Positions 53,082 through 62,306 of a stretch of DNA of 64,000 nucleotides are shown piece by piece. The notes beneath the pieces were generated by a model. It was not told where the DNA came from. It saw only the letters and a program-made list of their open reading frames with translations, and searched no databases. Origin of the DNA: Paenibacillus sp. PL91 (GTDB lineage: Bacteria > Bacillota > Bacilli > Paenibacillales > Paenibacillaceae); contig NZ_JABBYG020000019.1 in NCBI RefSeq assembly GCF_012935325.2, positions 1 to 64,000 on the forward strand. Direction: 5' to 3'. Position 1 is the first letter of the stretch; each line of letters begins with the position of its first letter. The translations under genes were made by a program, and so were the position numbers.

Positions 53082-53444
53082 TCAAGCCTCTCTTCGGGCA
53101 TACGAGGAAAAAACTCCTGGCTCAATGTCCAGCTGTTTTGCTAGATAGTCAATTAAGAAGTCGGGGGTCTCCTTAATATCAGCTTCTGTATTAATCTCAT
53201 ACTAACGTCGTCCGTATTTCACGCCGTTATTCTTATCCGCTTCAATGCCTTCGGCCTGCCTTTGCTTACTCTTTTTGCGTTCTTGCTCGGCCACATAAGA
53301 TAGCAAGCTTAAAAATTGGTCCTCCATTAACCTTGGTTGACGGCATGAGGCTTTTACACTGGTAAGCGTATTATGACTTCCAAAGGCCACTTTCTGGTTG
53401 TGGGCGATTCCGTTTATGACCAGAACGCTGAGCGGTGTTTTCAC
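53082..53444 (-). mobile_element. Tn3-type transposon remnant (resolvase tail joined to TnpA fragment)
   Basis: The frame from 53444 contains FLSLLSYVAEQERKKSKQRQ and AEGIEADKNNGVKYGRR, the helix and hinge of a serine resolvase. It stops at TAG (53202), then continues in the same frame with TPDFLIDYLAKQLDIEPGVF and SSYARRE, reading like the N-terminal DUF4158 part of Tn3 transposases. Neither catalytic domain is present. This is a fused fossil of a Tn3-family element. Confidence 0.6.
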
Positions 53445-53452
53445 AATATCGA

Positions 53453-53477
53453 CATACCCATACCCCGTATGTGTATG
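53453..53477 (+). promoter_or_regulatory. operator-like palindrome
   Basis: CATACCCATAC (CCC) GTATGTGTATG: 11-bp arms with one mismatch, 50 nt upstream of the PfpI-family gene and overlapping its likely promoter (TGTTATAGT). The regulator is not in the window. Confidence 0.6.
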
Positions 53478-53526
53478 TTATAGTTTGTTTGTAAGAATAG
53501 AATCCCACTCCAAAGGAGAGATCATC

Positions 53527-54183
53527 TTGAAAATCGTAATCATGCTTTTCGATGGAATCACAGCATTAGATGCAATTGGTCCATACGATGTATTTGCTGC
53601 TACACTGAAATGTGAAGTGAAGTTTGTCGCTAAGAAAAAAGGGTTAATCAAACTGGACTCAAATATGGGTTATTTGCATGCCGATTACAGTTTTTCTGAA
53701 GTAACTTCAGCTGATATTCTCGTTGTTCCAGGTTGCAGTCCGCCAAATTATAAAACTCCAATGAATGACGAAGAAACGTTAAATTGGATTCGCCAAATAC
53801 ATGAAACTACGAAATGGACCACGTCGGTTTGTAACGGCTCTCTGATTTTGAGCGCCGCAGGCTTGTTAAATGGAATCGTAGCCACCAGTCATTGGGGATC
53901 CTTCGACCTGCTTCAATCTCTTGGAACAATTCCAACAGATGAAAGAGTGGTTCGTCAGGGCAAAATCGTTACAGCAGCCGGTGTCTCCTCTGGTATCGAT
54001 ATGGCACTTCAATTAATAGCATGGGAATTGGGAGAAGATATGAGTAAAGGAGTCCAGCTGATTTTGGAATACGATCCTCAGCCTCCGTTTGACACGGGTT
54101 CCCCAAAGAAAGCGCCTGCTTTATTGGTAGAACAAATAAGAGGGATGCTACAAGAGTTTGCAAAACGGGAACCCAATTTATAA
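53527..54183 (+). CDS. DJ-1/PfpI-family protein (isonitrile hydratase-like), 218 aa
   Basis: Class I glutamine amidotransferase-like fold with nucleophile elbow TTSVCNGSLILSAAGLL (Cys about residue 101), preceded by ILVVPGCSPPN and followed by ATSHWGSFDLL and VVRQGKIVTAAGVSSGID. The ending DPQPPFDTGSP matches isonitrile-hydratase/ThiJ relatives. The start is TTG at 53527 with AAAGGAGAG; a longer frame into the palindrome is unlikely to be translated. It could hydrate isonitriles or serve as a stress chaperone/glyoxalase. Confidence 0.85.
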   Translation: MKIVIMLFDGITALDAIGPYDVFAATLKCEVKFVAKKKGLIKLDSNMGYLHADYSFSEVTSADILVVPGCSPPNYKTPMNDEETLNWIRQIHETTKWTTSVCNGSLILSAAGLLNGIVATSHWGSFDLLQSLGTIPTDERVVRQGKIVTAAGVSSGIDMALQLIAWELGEDMSKGVQLILEYDPQPPFDTGSPKKAPALLVEQIRGMLQEFAKREPNL

Positions 54184-54326
54184 ATCACAAATAATTCAGC
54201 ATATTCTCAATAGCGTTATTGGCGTAGGTTGAGGTAGTTGTAAGTTATCTGAACAAGACCTCATTCCGGTATTAACGTGGCTTAAACGTTCAATATTGTT
54301 AGTACTTGGTAGCGGAAATATCCAAA

Positions 54327-54361
54327 GAAGAAGAAGGAGCGAAGTGCTCCTTCTTTTTTAT
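54327..54361 (+). terminator. terminator of the PfpI-family gene
   Basis: AAGAAGGAGC(GAAGT)GCTCCTTCTT with TTTTAT tail. Confidence 0.85.
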
Positions 54362-54383
54362 AAATCAGGATCATTTGAATCAA

Positions 54384-54446
54384 AGAGAAACCGCTCAGCT
54401 GCCGCAGCAAACTGCTCCTTATATGTTGAACTATCGTTACCCAACC
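54384..54446 (-). repeat. attC-like element E33 (left arm lost)
   Basis: Hairpin remnant CAGCTGCCGCAGCAAACTGC and right arm TTGAACTATCGTTACCCAAC; related to E14/E23/E36. Confidence 0.5.
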
Positions 54447-54469
54447 CATCGCCTTAAGACCTTAATTTT

Positions 54470-54772
54470 TTAATGTTTCAATTTTCCTTTGGCTATCACT
54501 CTATTTGTCGTTAATTCATATTTCATACCAGGTTTGATTAAATGATTTGGTGCTTCTTCTTTCTCATGGAAAAGTGTATACAAGTCTGCAGTTGTATCTC
54601 ATTGAATATTTGGAGAATTGTGAAATTCAAGGACTGCACTCCATAAGCCATTTATTAACTCCCTATCTTCTTCAAAGATAATGGGTGTTGAGAAGTAACC
54701 AACTGGAACAATACTCTGGCCGCCTTCATCAGCAGTCAGAAAATACCTCTTTACCGTTCCTACTGTCTTCAT
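54470..54772 (-). pseudogene. small protein gene with in-frame TGA
   Basis: A 101-codon frame: KTVGTVKRYFLTADEGGQSI, VPVGYFSTPIIFEEDRELIN, GLWSAVLEFHNSPNIQ, stop TGA at 54599, then DTTADLYTLFHEKEEAPNHL and IKPGMKYELTTNRVIAKGKL. The pattern resembles a small beta-barrel (EF-Tu C-terminal-like) protein. TGG-to-TGA would explain the interruption. E33 follows the final stop, so it sits in the usual cassette position. Confidence 0.6.
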
Positions 54773-54799
54773 GATTTTATCAACTCTTTCAGAGAATTT

Positions 54800-54918
54800 C
54801 GGTTAGCTTCTTATTATGAACTACTCAAATTCATTAAGTTAAATATGAATGAGCACCATCGCAGCTCCTGCTCATTCATGTGTATTATTCAACTATCGTT
54901 CCTCGTTAGCTTAACGCT
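54800..54918 (-). repeat. attC-like element E34
   Basis: Left CGGTTAGCTTCTTATTATGA degraded, hairpin ATGAGC/GCTCAT with ACCATCGCAGCTCCT loop, right CTATCGTTCCTCGTTAGCTT. Confidence 0.55.
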
Positions 54919-54940
54919 TTGGAAAGGGATAATATTTTTG

Positions 54941-55030
54941 GTTTTGACAAGAACATTAATCTATAAAACCAAAAAACCGCGATTAACGCGGCTTTTCATG
55001 AGATAATGTTCTTCATCCGACATCTCCGGA
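54941..55030. repeat. unclassified hairpin repeat, copy 2
   Basis: Nested palindrome: AAGAACATTAAT ... ACCGCG(ATTAA)CGCGGC ... ATAATGTTCTT, then CCGACATCTCCGGACAAGAA. Same plan as 23096-23205. It lies between E34 and the P460 gene. Confidence 0.45.
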
Positions 55031-55100
55031 CAAGAACAATTTACTTGCCTTAACTTCCTTCCCATTTCGGGTTGTAACAAAATCGATGATAGAGCAATTA

Positions 55101-55778
55101 TTACATTTGATCTTCTGTGTTAGGTATTTTAGCCAGATAATCAGTTAATGCTTTGATCTTCCACTCCTCTAAGATAGTATCATTCATTAAATCGGTAGCA
55201 GCTGTAAAATCCTCAAGTTGGAATGCTTTCAACTCATCGAATGTATAAATGAAATCATCCCTCTCCTGAGAAGCATGGCATGATATGCAACTTGCTACAT
55301 CCCTTTTGGTATTTAATGATTGGTCTGCATTGTAAGCCTGGAATCGCCAATCTCCATTTTGCTCTTCGGTTGGTTGATCACCCCAGTCTAAGCGTTTTTC
55401 CATGACAAAAATATCCGATAAAATTTCATCTCGATAGATTTCAAGAGTTAATACAGTTCCTTGTGGAATTGGCTCTCCGCTTTGAACCGCTTTAATGGTT
55501 TCCGGACTTGCGTATAGCTTTTCATGTGCATTCCCACGATCAACTGTCGTATAAATGATTTGATCGGTATAATTATCTGGTAGATTAACAATTGCAGTAC
55601 CATTTTCAACAGTTTGTTCTGGTTCTTCTGGTTGTGTTGGTTGTGTTGGTTGTGTTGGTTGTTTTGTTTGCTCCGATTGTTCGCTAGTCATGTTATCAAA
55701 GTGATTGTTGCTTCCTTCTCCGCATCCAGACAAGATAACTGTAGCTAAGAAAGTCAATAATACATATACTTTTTTCAT
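55101..55778 (-). CDS. cytochrome P460-like haem lipoprotein, 225 aa
   Basis: Exported c-type haem protein. Lipobox LSGC (residues 16-19), TQPTQPTQP linker repeat at about 36-48, then a P460 domain with CISCHASQERDD carrying the CxxCH haem-binding motif near residue 166. ATG at 55778 follows AAAGGAGG. Partner of the DUF4405 membrane protein, whose gene ends 29 nt upstream. P460 relatives oxidise hydroxylamine or nitric oxide, but many bacterial members only transfer electrons. Confidence 0.8.
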   Translation of the reverse strand: MKKVYVLLTFLATVILSGCGEGSNNHFDNMTSEQSEQTKQPTQPTQPTQPEEPEQTVENGTAIVNLPDNYTDQIIYTTVDRGNAHEKLYASPETIKAVQSGEPIPQGTVLTLEIYRDEILSDIFVMEKRLDWGDQPTEEQNGDWRFQAYNADQSLNTKRDVASCISCHASQERDDFIYTFDELKAFQLEDFTAATDLMNDTILEEWKIKALTDYLAKIPNTEDQM

Positions 55779-55807
55779 TGGTACTTCCTCCTTTAATAAT
55801 ATATCTG

Positions 55808-56509
55808 TCACTGTACATTTTGTTTTTGCTTTTGTATAAACTTCACAGCATAATGTGTTCCACAGATATAAATTCCCATAATCGCAAGGTAATCCATAAT
55901 AAAGGTAATGGAGGATTCATCGAAACCCAAGAATCCGAATGGATCATATACAACGAGTTTTGTACCTAGATTTCTTTCGAACGAAGTCTGAACTCCAAAA
56001 ACAACAATAAATACCGCCGATATGCGTAATAAGAAAGTCCGGACTGTGCTTGAACCCGTTATTCCGGTCATTCTTCGCATGGCATTAATTATCGTCCCCC
56101 ACGACATTCCAATATGAACAGCCATGATAATAAAACCCCAATATGAAGTCATGACATGGATTTGCATGAAGATCATGTCATTTTTGATCGGAATTAAAGT
56201 AAGAACTTCACGGGAAATTGGTATAGAACTGATTAACACTGCAGCCATTGAAACAAGGAATAACAAATTAACCATGATGCTGAGTATACGTCGAAGATCG
56301 AACTTCCCCTTTAAAAGGGCCTTATACCACCTACGGTTCAAAATGTTATGGATAATAAATAAAACCAACAGGATGACACCAACAACTTCGTGGGCTAGAA
56401 TCCCAGTCATTTGGTAACCCATAGCCACTAACATAAGAACAGTCATCGTCACGTCAATGAACAGTCTGATTATCATCTTAGGATTCAATCTAGTTCCCTC
56501 TTTCCCCAT
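55808..56509 (-). CDS. DUF4405 membrane protein (cytochrome b-like), 233 aa
   Basis: Four to five helices with spaced histidines suited to haem b ligation: MTGILAHEVVGVILLVLFII and HNILNRRWYKALLKG, then MQIHVMTSYWGFIIMAVHIG. The DUF4405 label is by recognition. Start may be the ATG given or a TTG at 56488 with GAGGG. Together with the P460 lipoprotein it looks like a small membrane-to-exterior electron-transfer pair. Confidence 0.75.
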   Translation of the reverse strand: MGKEGTRLNPKMIIRLFIDVTMTVLMLVAMGYQMTGILAHEVVGVILLVLFIIHNILNRRWYKALLKGKFDLRRILSIMVNLLFLVSMAAVLISSIPISREVLTLIPIKNDMIFMQIHVMTSYWGFIIMAVHIGMSWGTIINAMRRMTGITGSSTVRTFLLRISAVFIVVFGVQTSFERNLGTKLVVYDPFGFLGFDESSITFIMDYLAIMGIYICGTHYAVKFIQKQKQNVQ

Positions 56510-56749
56510 TCATCATTCAATTTTTCATCCAATTGCTTTTCCTCCGCCGTATTTGGCTCCTCGATTTTTCAGTAGAACTGAGCAGGAATATGCACGAGAG
56601 AAGTATTCTTTTAATTATGTCCGATGTCATGGTAGAAACGTTATATCAATCGTCTCGAATGATTGCCTAATCCTCTCGCAGTTACTTACGAATAAAGAAT
56701 AAATGCGATATACTTTGAACAAAATAAACTATCGTTTGAGGGGGAGTAT

Positions 56750-57685
56750 ATGACTGAAGGTACTGAGAATAAACGTAGCGAGCTCGCAAGCCTGATTGAG
56801 CGTCACACCATTAATGACGGAGTCAGCCAAACAACAATTCCATCATTATTTTTTATTCGATACTCCCATTCATCGGAGAAGGGTTACAGAGTTTACAATC
56901 CTTCATATTGCTTTATAGCACAAGGATTAAAAGAAGTTTGGCTAGCCAAAGAGCGCTTTGAGTATGGTCCATCGGATTTTCTTGTTTCATCGATGAATCT
57001 GCCAGTAATTGGACAAATTATAAAAGCATCTAATGCTGTACCTTATCTAAGTTTAAAACTTGAATTCACACAGAATCAGATTTTAGAAGTATTAAATGAA
57101 TCAGAATTTCAAATGACTGCGTCGGAGAACGCAAGAAGAGCTCTGTTCGTAGGAGAGATTGAGCTTTCATTGTTAGATGCAACTCTCCGTTTAGCTCGAT
57201 TATTAGACAACCCCAATGAAATACCCTATTTGGCTCCGATCTATCTAAAAGAGGTGCTGTATAGACTTCTCCAAAGTCAGTATGGTTCTACTATTGCCCA
57301 AATCGCTTTGGAAGGAAGCAGCTCGTTTCGTATTCAGGAAAGCATTGAAGAAATTATTAAAAATTTTGATAAGCCTCTACGAATTGAAGAGCTTGCAGAT
57401 GCGGCTAAAATGGGTATATCAACATTCCATCGTGTGTTCAAAGATGTTACTGCAATGAGTCCGATTCAATTTCAAAAACAATTTCGATTGCAAGAAGCTC
57501 GACGATTATTATTATCAGAATCCGCGGATGCCGCTGATGTAGCATTCCGCATTGGTTATGAGAGTGCTTCACAATTTAGTCGTGAATATGCCCGAATGTT
57601 TGGTTCTCCTCCAAAAACAGACATCAAACATTTAAGAGACAAATATGAGGACAAAACGCCGTCAACTGAACCAGTTCGCACATAA
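56750..57685 (+). CDS. AraC-family transcriptional regulator, 311 aa
   Basis: N-terminal AraC cupin domain (residues 40-190: YNPSYCFIAQGLKEVWLAKE, FLVSSMNLPVIGQI) and paired helix-turn-helix motifs at about 205-300 (IEELADAAKMGISTFHRVFK, DAADVAFRIGYESASQFSRE). The N-terminus is the alcohol-metabolism-type arabinose-binding variant common near aldo/keto reductases. Start ATG with GAGGGGG. It precedes the AKR gene and probably controls it. Confidence 0.92.
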   Translation: MTEGTENKRSELASLIERHTINDGVSQTTIPSLFFIRYSHSSEKGYRVYNPSYCFIAQGLKEVWLAKERFEYGPSDFLVSSMNLPVIGQIIKASNAVPYLSLKLEFTQNQILEVLNESEFQMTASENARRALFVGEIELSLLDATLRLARLLDNPNEIPYLAPIYLKEVLYRLLQSQYGSTIAQIALEGSSSFRIQESIEEIIKNFDKPLRIEELADAAKMGISTFHRVFKDVTAMSPIQFQKQFRLQEARRLLLSESADAADVAFRIGYESASQFSREYARMFGSPPKTDIKHLRDKYEDKTPSTEPVRT

Positions 57686-57732
57686 TGTTATGAGGAACCA
57701 TGGTATAAACTTTGGGATCACCTTCACAAATG

Positions 57733-57772
57733 AAGAAAGGCAGCGGACTTAGATCGGCTGCCTTTCCTATGT
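57733..57772 (+). terminator. stem-loop after the AraC gene (E4-type hairpin, E35)
   Basis: AAAGGCAGC(GGACTTAGATC)GGCTGCCTTT then CCTATGTCAACTGTCC. Stem matches that of E4, but element boxes are not clear. It may terminate the araC transcript. 57773-58038 shows no gene. Confidence 0.45.
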
Positions 57773-57981
57773 CAACTGTCCTAACTCATACGACAGCCAA
57801 TTCCGAATAATAACGGGTCACAAGAGGATTAGGCAATAATTTGAGACAATTTTGATATCGGTTCATTCTTTAAAAATTGCATAATGAAGTCATAGCCAAG
57901 AAGTATTTTAGTTGGCAAGGAGGAACTATAGCCGTTAACTGTAAGAATATAAATTCAAATGGTGTAGTTTGTTCAGAATAG

Positions 57982-58890
<909 letters not shown>

Positions 58891-59056
58891 ATATCTTCGG
58901 TAGGGTCGATCAAATCGTATATCGATTTTTCAGAGAAGCAGTTGACTTGGAGGCAGTACCAGAAAGTTTCACATCGGGTTCGGGACACCATTCCTCAACC
59001 CGATTTCATTTCCCAGTGAGGCAAAGTAATGAAACGGATAGAAGGAGGAATAGCGG

Positions 59057-60265
59057 TTGCATGCGAGATTAAAAAAGGTGTTCGAGATCAAAGGGTACCG
59101 TATATTCGTCCTCTGCATGCTGATGATCGGGATCGGGATATCGATTACAATGCCATATCTACCTCTTTATTTCACGGCAGAATTAGGGATGAGCACGGGA
59201 GCGTTCGGCGTGTTCATGGCGGTAAGTTCTTTAAGCGGTGTGGCAGTGAATTCTCTCATTGCCAAGCGCTCGGATAGCGGACTGGACCGGAAATGGCTGT
59301 TGATTGCAGCGATGCTTTCATCCACTTTGGCGTATGTTGCGTATTTGGTATTCGATAGTTTCTTAATCCTGCTGATTGTGGTCAGTATTTTAAGTGGACT
59401 CGGAGCTGCCGCCATACCGCAAATTTATGCTTACGCACAAGAATCTGCCAATGCAAGCCAATCCGACGACAAAACGTTTGCAATGTCTGCATTGCGTTCT
59501 CTGATCTCTCTAGGATTCCTAATCGGACCATTGGCAGGGACTCTCCTTTTGGCGGCCGCTGGATATAGTGGTCTCTTTCTGGTGACATCCGCCATTTATC
59601 TAACAACTGCATCGCTAGTATTCTTGTTTCTCGCAAGTCGGAAAGCTAATCCGAGAAATCCTAGGAAGAGAACCGTTTCGAGTACCTCGTCACTCAGTAG
59701 CATGCAGATCAGGCAGCCTTTTATCGCCTTTATCCTTCTGTTCATGGTTAACGCGATGAACTTAGTCAACACGCCGCTCTTTATTGTGAATGAGCTTCAA
59801 GGAACGCATACGGATATCGGGTTAGTGGTAGGAATTTGTGCCGGCCTTGAAATCCCCATTATGCTGGTGCTTGGAGCGTTTGGTAGAAGGATATCAAATC
59901 ACACTCTCTTGATGATAGGCAATATTATCGCGGTCTTTTATTTCGTCATCTTGAGTGTATCGAATGATCCGATACAGTTGATCATAGCACAGCTTTTGCA
60001 GGCAACGTTTGTGGCGATCGTGATGGGCAATGGACTCAGCTATTTCACGAATATACTAGCGGATTCACCTGGTGTAGCCATAACGCTCTATACCAACGCA
60101 TCCACTATCGGTAGGCTGGCAGGAACGCTCGGCAGTGGTATCATTGCCCAGTTTACAGGATTTCGATCGGTTTACTGGATGTGTCTGGTGATTGTGATTC
60201 TTTCATTAGTCTTATTATGGAGAACAAGATCGCAAGTGGGAAAGGAAGTACTGTTACCAATGTGA
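59057..60265 (+). CDS. SetA-like MFS efflux transporter, 402 aa
   Basis: Twelve-helix major facilitator. Motif MPYLPLYFTAELGMSTGAFG near residues 32-51, loop LIAKRSDSGLDRKWLL with the RxSDxxxRK-type motif A, and ISLGFLIGPLAGTLLLAAAG (motif C-like). Resembles sugar efflux transporters SetA/YbdA group. The start is TTG at 59057 behind GGAGG. It may export sugar or drug. It lies 166 nt after the AKR gene with no terminator visible between. Confidence 0.88.
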   Translation: MHARLKKVFEIKGYRIFVLCMLMIGIGISITMPYLPLYFTAELGMSTGAFGVFMAVSSLSGVAVNSLIAKRSDSGLDRKWLLIAAMLSSTLAYVAYLVFDSFLILLIVVSILSGLGAAAIPQIYAYAQESANASQSDDKTFAMSALRSLISLGFLIGPLAGTLLLAAAGYSGLFLVTSAIYLTTASLVFLFLASRKANPRNPRKRTVSSTSSLSSMQIRQPFIAFILLFMVNAMNLVNTPLFIVNELQGTHTDIGLVVGICAGLEIPIMLVLGAFGRRISNHTLLMIGNIIAVFYFVILSVSNDPIQLIIAQLLQATFVAIVMGNGLSYFTNILADSPGVAITLYTNASTIGRLAGTLGSGIIAQFTGFRSVYWMCLVIVILSLVLLWRTRSQVGKEVLLPM

Positions 60266-60348
60266 GACCTGCAGCATACGCCGTTTTAACTTTGCATGGT
60301 CCATAACGTCTACGCTTTTGTCTCCTGACTCATGGCGCTGATCAATTG

Positions 60349-60447
60349 CTCTATCCTGCCCTGCCCGTTTGCTTAATAAAGAAAGGGAGCAGCTGCCGTA
60401 GCAAACTCCCTCCTTGTGTGTTCAACTATCGTGTCTCGATAGCTTAA
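60349..60447 (-). repeat. attC-like element E36
   Basis: Complete copy, CTATCCTGCCCTGCCCGTTT with a duplicated CTGCC, hairpin AAAGGGAGCAGCTGCC/GCAAACTCCCTCCTT, right arm CTATCGTGTCTCGATAG. Confidence 0.68.
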
Positions 60448-60610
60448 CGCAACGCGCCTCTTAGAATACTGAGCAACAGCATTAACTCCTACCAATAAAA
60501 ACGGGTATAGTAATAAACCTGCATTTATGATTAATCCTGAAACAGGATTAGCATCATCAGCGGATAATGTCTATTCTATTAGACGATGCGAAATCACTTC
60601 AAGTTGCGTT

Positions 60611-60690
60611 ATCCTGCCAGTTAGCGTAACGAAGGGCTACCACGCGGTAGCCCTTCGTTGTTCAACTATCGTACCCGTTACGTAATAATT
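60611..60690 (-). repeat. attC-like element E37
   Basis: Compact copy whose whole length folds: CAGTTAGCGTAACGAAGGGC pairs through GCCCTTCGTTGTTCAACTAT with a 4-nt ACGC loop. It ends about 90 nt before the stop of the Cfr-like gene. 60448-60610 contains no gene. Confidence 0.78.
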
Positions 60691-60782
60691 ATTGTATCTT
60701 ATTCTGCTCACTGACAGTCGATTATTTAATCATTTAGTGAAAAAAAAGCATACAGTCTTTATCCTATACCAACTCATGCAAC

Positions 60783-61814
60783 TTAATCAGATCCATAAAG
60801 TTGGCCACATGCTGCATTAATATCTGATCCAAACTGGGTTCTGACAGTGACATTGATTCCCCTTGACTTTAATATCTGAACGAACATTTTGACGCTGTTC
60901 CGGTCAGATTGCATATAGCTTTGCGGTGTCTCGTCGCTCAAATTGTAGGGTATCAAGTTAACATGATAGAGATGCTCCCATAACCCCCTTTCCCTCAATA
61001 TATCTGCTACAGCTTCCGCATGATCTCTTGAATCATTTATTCCCCGAAGAAGTATATAAGCGATGTACACCTTTCTCCCCGTATACTGAATATGACTGTC
61101 CAACGCTTTCATTACTTCATGCAGGGGGAACCGACTATTAATGGGCATCAGTTCACTTCTCTGAGCCTCAAATGGTGAATGTAGCGAAAAGGTCAAGTTA
61201 ACTTGTGGGAATTCTTGCATCAGTTTGTATATTCCTGGAAGTATTCCGATTGTAGAAACAGTAATTCTTCGTTGGCCTAACCCAAATATTTGTGGATCAG
61301 TCAGTATCGTCAGCGCGTCAAATATATGAGGGTTTGCAAGCGCCTCCCCCATTCCCATAAAAGAGACACTGTCCAAGGCATGGCCATTCAAGTGAAAGTG
61401 CAAAAGTTGGTCGGTTATTTCATCGGTTGTAAGATTTCTTTTCAAGCCGATTGTACCTGTAGCACAAAAACTGCAACCAAACCCGCACCCACACTGTGAG
61501 GAAATACAATATGATTCCCACCCACGTTTATAACTTAACCTAACTGCCTCTATTCGCTCACCACCTGCTATTGCGAACAGAATCTTACTGACCTGGTTTG
61601 ATTTTTTTTCTAATACTTGTGTGACGCTGGATACATTATTTCCAAGTTCCTTGATCAATTCATCACGCAATGACTTAGGTAACATGGTCATGTGTTCAAA
61701 TTCACCGATTTTTTGCTTAAAAATAGCATCTGTGATTTGAAGATATCTGTATCCTGGTTGCTTTAGGCTCGATACTATTTGCTGAATCTTTTCATATTTT
61801 GATTTTGGTTTCAT
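60783..61814 (-). CDS. Cfr-family 23S rRNA (A2503-C8) methyltransferase, 343 aa
   Basis: Radical-SAM enzyme predicted to methylate A2503 of 23S rRNA, giving PhLOPSA-type drug resistance. The CxxxCxxC cluster is in CGFGCSFCATGTIGLKRNLT, near residue 110. MGMGEALAN and IGILPGIYKL match Cfr more closely than RlmN as I recall it, and the C-terminal methyl-carrying Cys is in INAACGQLYG. The ATG at 61814 follows GGAGAAAATA. Length equals Cfr (349). RlmN identity is less likely because of these signatures; related Bacillales proteins are the Clb group. Confidence 0.85.
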   Translation of the reverse strand: MKPKSKYEKIQQIVSSLKQPGYRYLQITDAIFKQKIGEFEHMTMLPKSLRDELIKELGNNVSSVTQVLEKKSNQVSKILFAIAGGERIEAVRLSYKRGWESYCISSQCGCGFGCSFCATGTIGLKRNLTTDEITDQLLHFHLNGHALDSVSFMGMGEALANPHIFDALTILTDPQIFGLGQRRITVSTIGILPGIYKLMQEFPQVNLTFSLHSPFEAQRSELMPINSRFPLHEVMKALDSHIQYTGRKVYIAYILLRGINDSRDHAEAVADILRERGLWEHLYHVNLIPYNLSDETPQSYMQSDRNSVKMFVQILKSRGINVTVRTQFGSDINAACGQLYGSD

Positions 61815-61816
61815 TA

Positions 61817-61883
61817 TTTTCTCCAATTAGCACGGAGAAAAACGCAAAAAAGCCCCAGTCAACCGGCGCTTATTTTGCGTTTT
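61817..61883 (-). promoter_or_regulatory. attenuator-like leader hairpins of the Cfr-like gene
   Basis: On the minus strand the first hairpin (61838-61883) pairs AAAACGCAAAA-AAGCGCC with GGGGCTTTTTTGCGTTTT and ends in T5. A second (61817-61841) pairs TTTTCTCC with GGAGAAAA and would hide the GGAG ribosome site. They share four T residues and so compete. The first resembles a terminator. Confidence 0.65.
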
Positions 61884-61934
61884 ACTTTAACCAAACTATA
61901 CAATAAAAAAACTAAGCGATTATAGAAGTCTTCA

Positions 61935-62051
61935 CTAAGTGTATCTATATATAGAAGGATAAAGCTCCGGTAGCTGCTTCGTTATTTTGTGAACCATGTC
62001 AACGATCATTTTAAATGACAGGTTCACATTAACATCTACAATTTCCAGCAT
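61935..62051 (-). CDS. putative leader peptide of the Cfr-like gene, 38 aa
   Basis: Short frame with a strong AAGGGGG site 9 nt before ATG: MLEIVDVNVNLSFKMIVDMV, HKITKQLPELYPSIYRYT. It ends about 50 nt before the terminator-like hairpin. Such upstream peptides let drug-stalled ribosomes change leader folding in erm, cat and vml-type genes. Translation is suggested by the ribosome site only; it might also be a small independent protein. Confidence 0.55.
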   Translation of the reverse strand: MLEIVDVNVNLSFKMIVDMVHKITKQLPELYPSIYRYT

Positions 62052-62171
62052 CACTTTATCCCCCTTCTAATTAAAAAAACATACAATTATTAACCTATCT
62101 TAAATCCTCGTCATAGTCAAGATCATTATGCAGATTGTATTAATATGCTGGTACCCATATGTAATCACGTT

Positions 62172-62260
62172 ATGCTGCCCGTTAGTTCAACGAGACTACT
62201 GTTCTATGCCGGCAACCTCGTCCTCGTGATTGTTAATCTATAGTTTCCCATTCGTTTAAC
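62172..62260 (-). repeat. attC-like element E38
   Basis: Complete but diverged copy of the E17 subgroup: CTGCCCGTTAGTTCAACGAG, hairpin GAGACTACTG/CCGGCAACCTC with several unpaired positions, right TTGTTAATCTATAGTTTCCC. Confidence 0.6.
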
Positions 62261-62306
62261 CCGCCCAATCAGGTGTGACACATACTGCTCTTCCTGGCTC
62301 GCAACT

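Noticed and set aside
60783-61814. Housekeeping RlmN instead of Cfr-like
   Set aside because: Motifs around the CxxxCxxC cluster and the length agree better with Cfr and its Bacillales relatives; phylogeny would be needed to be certain.
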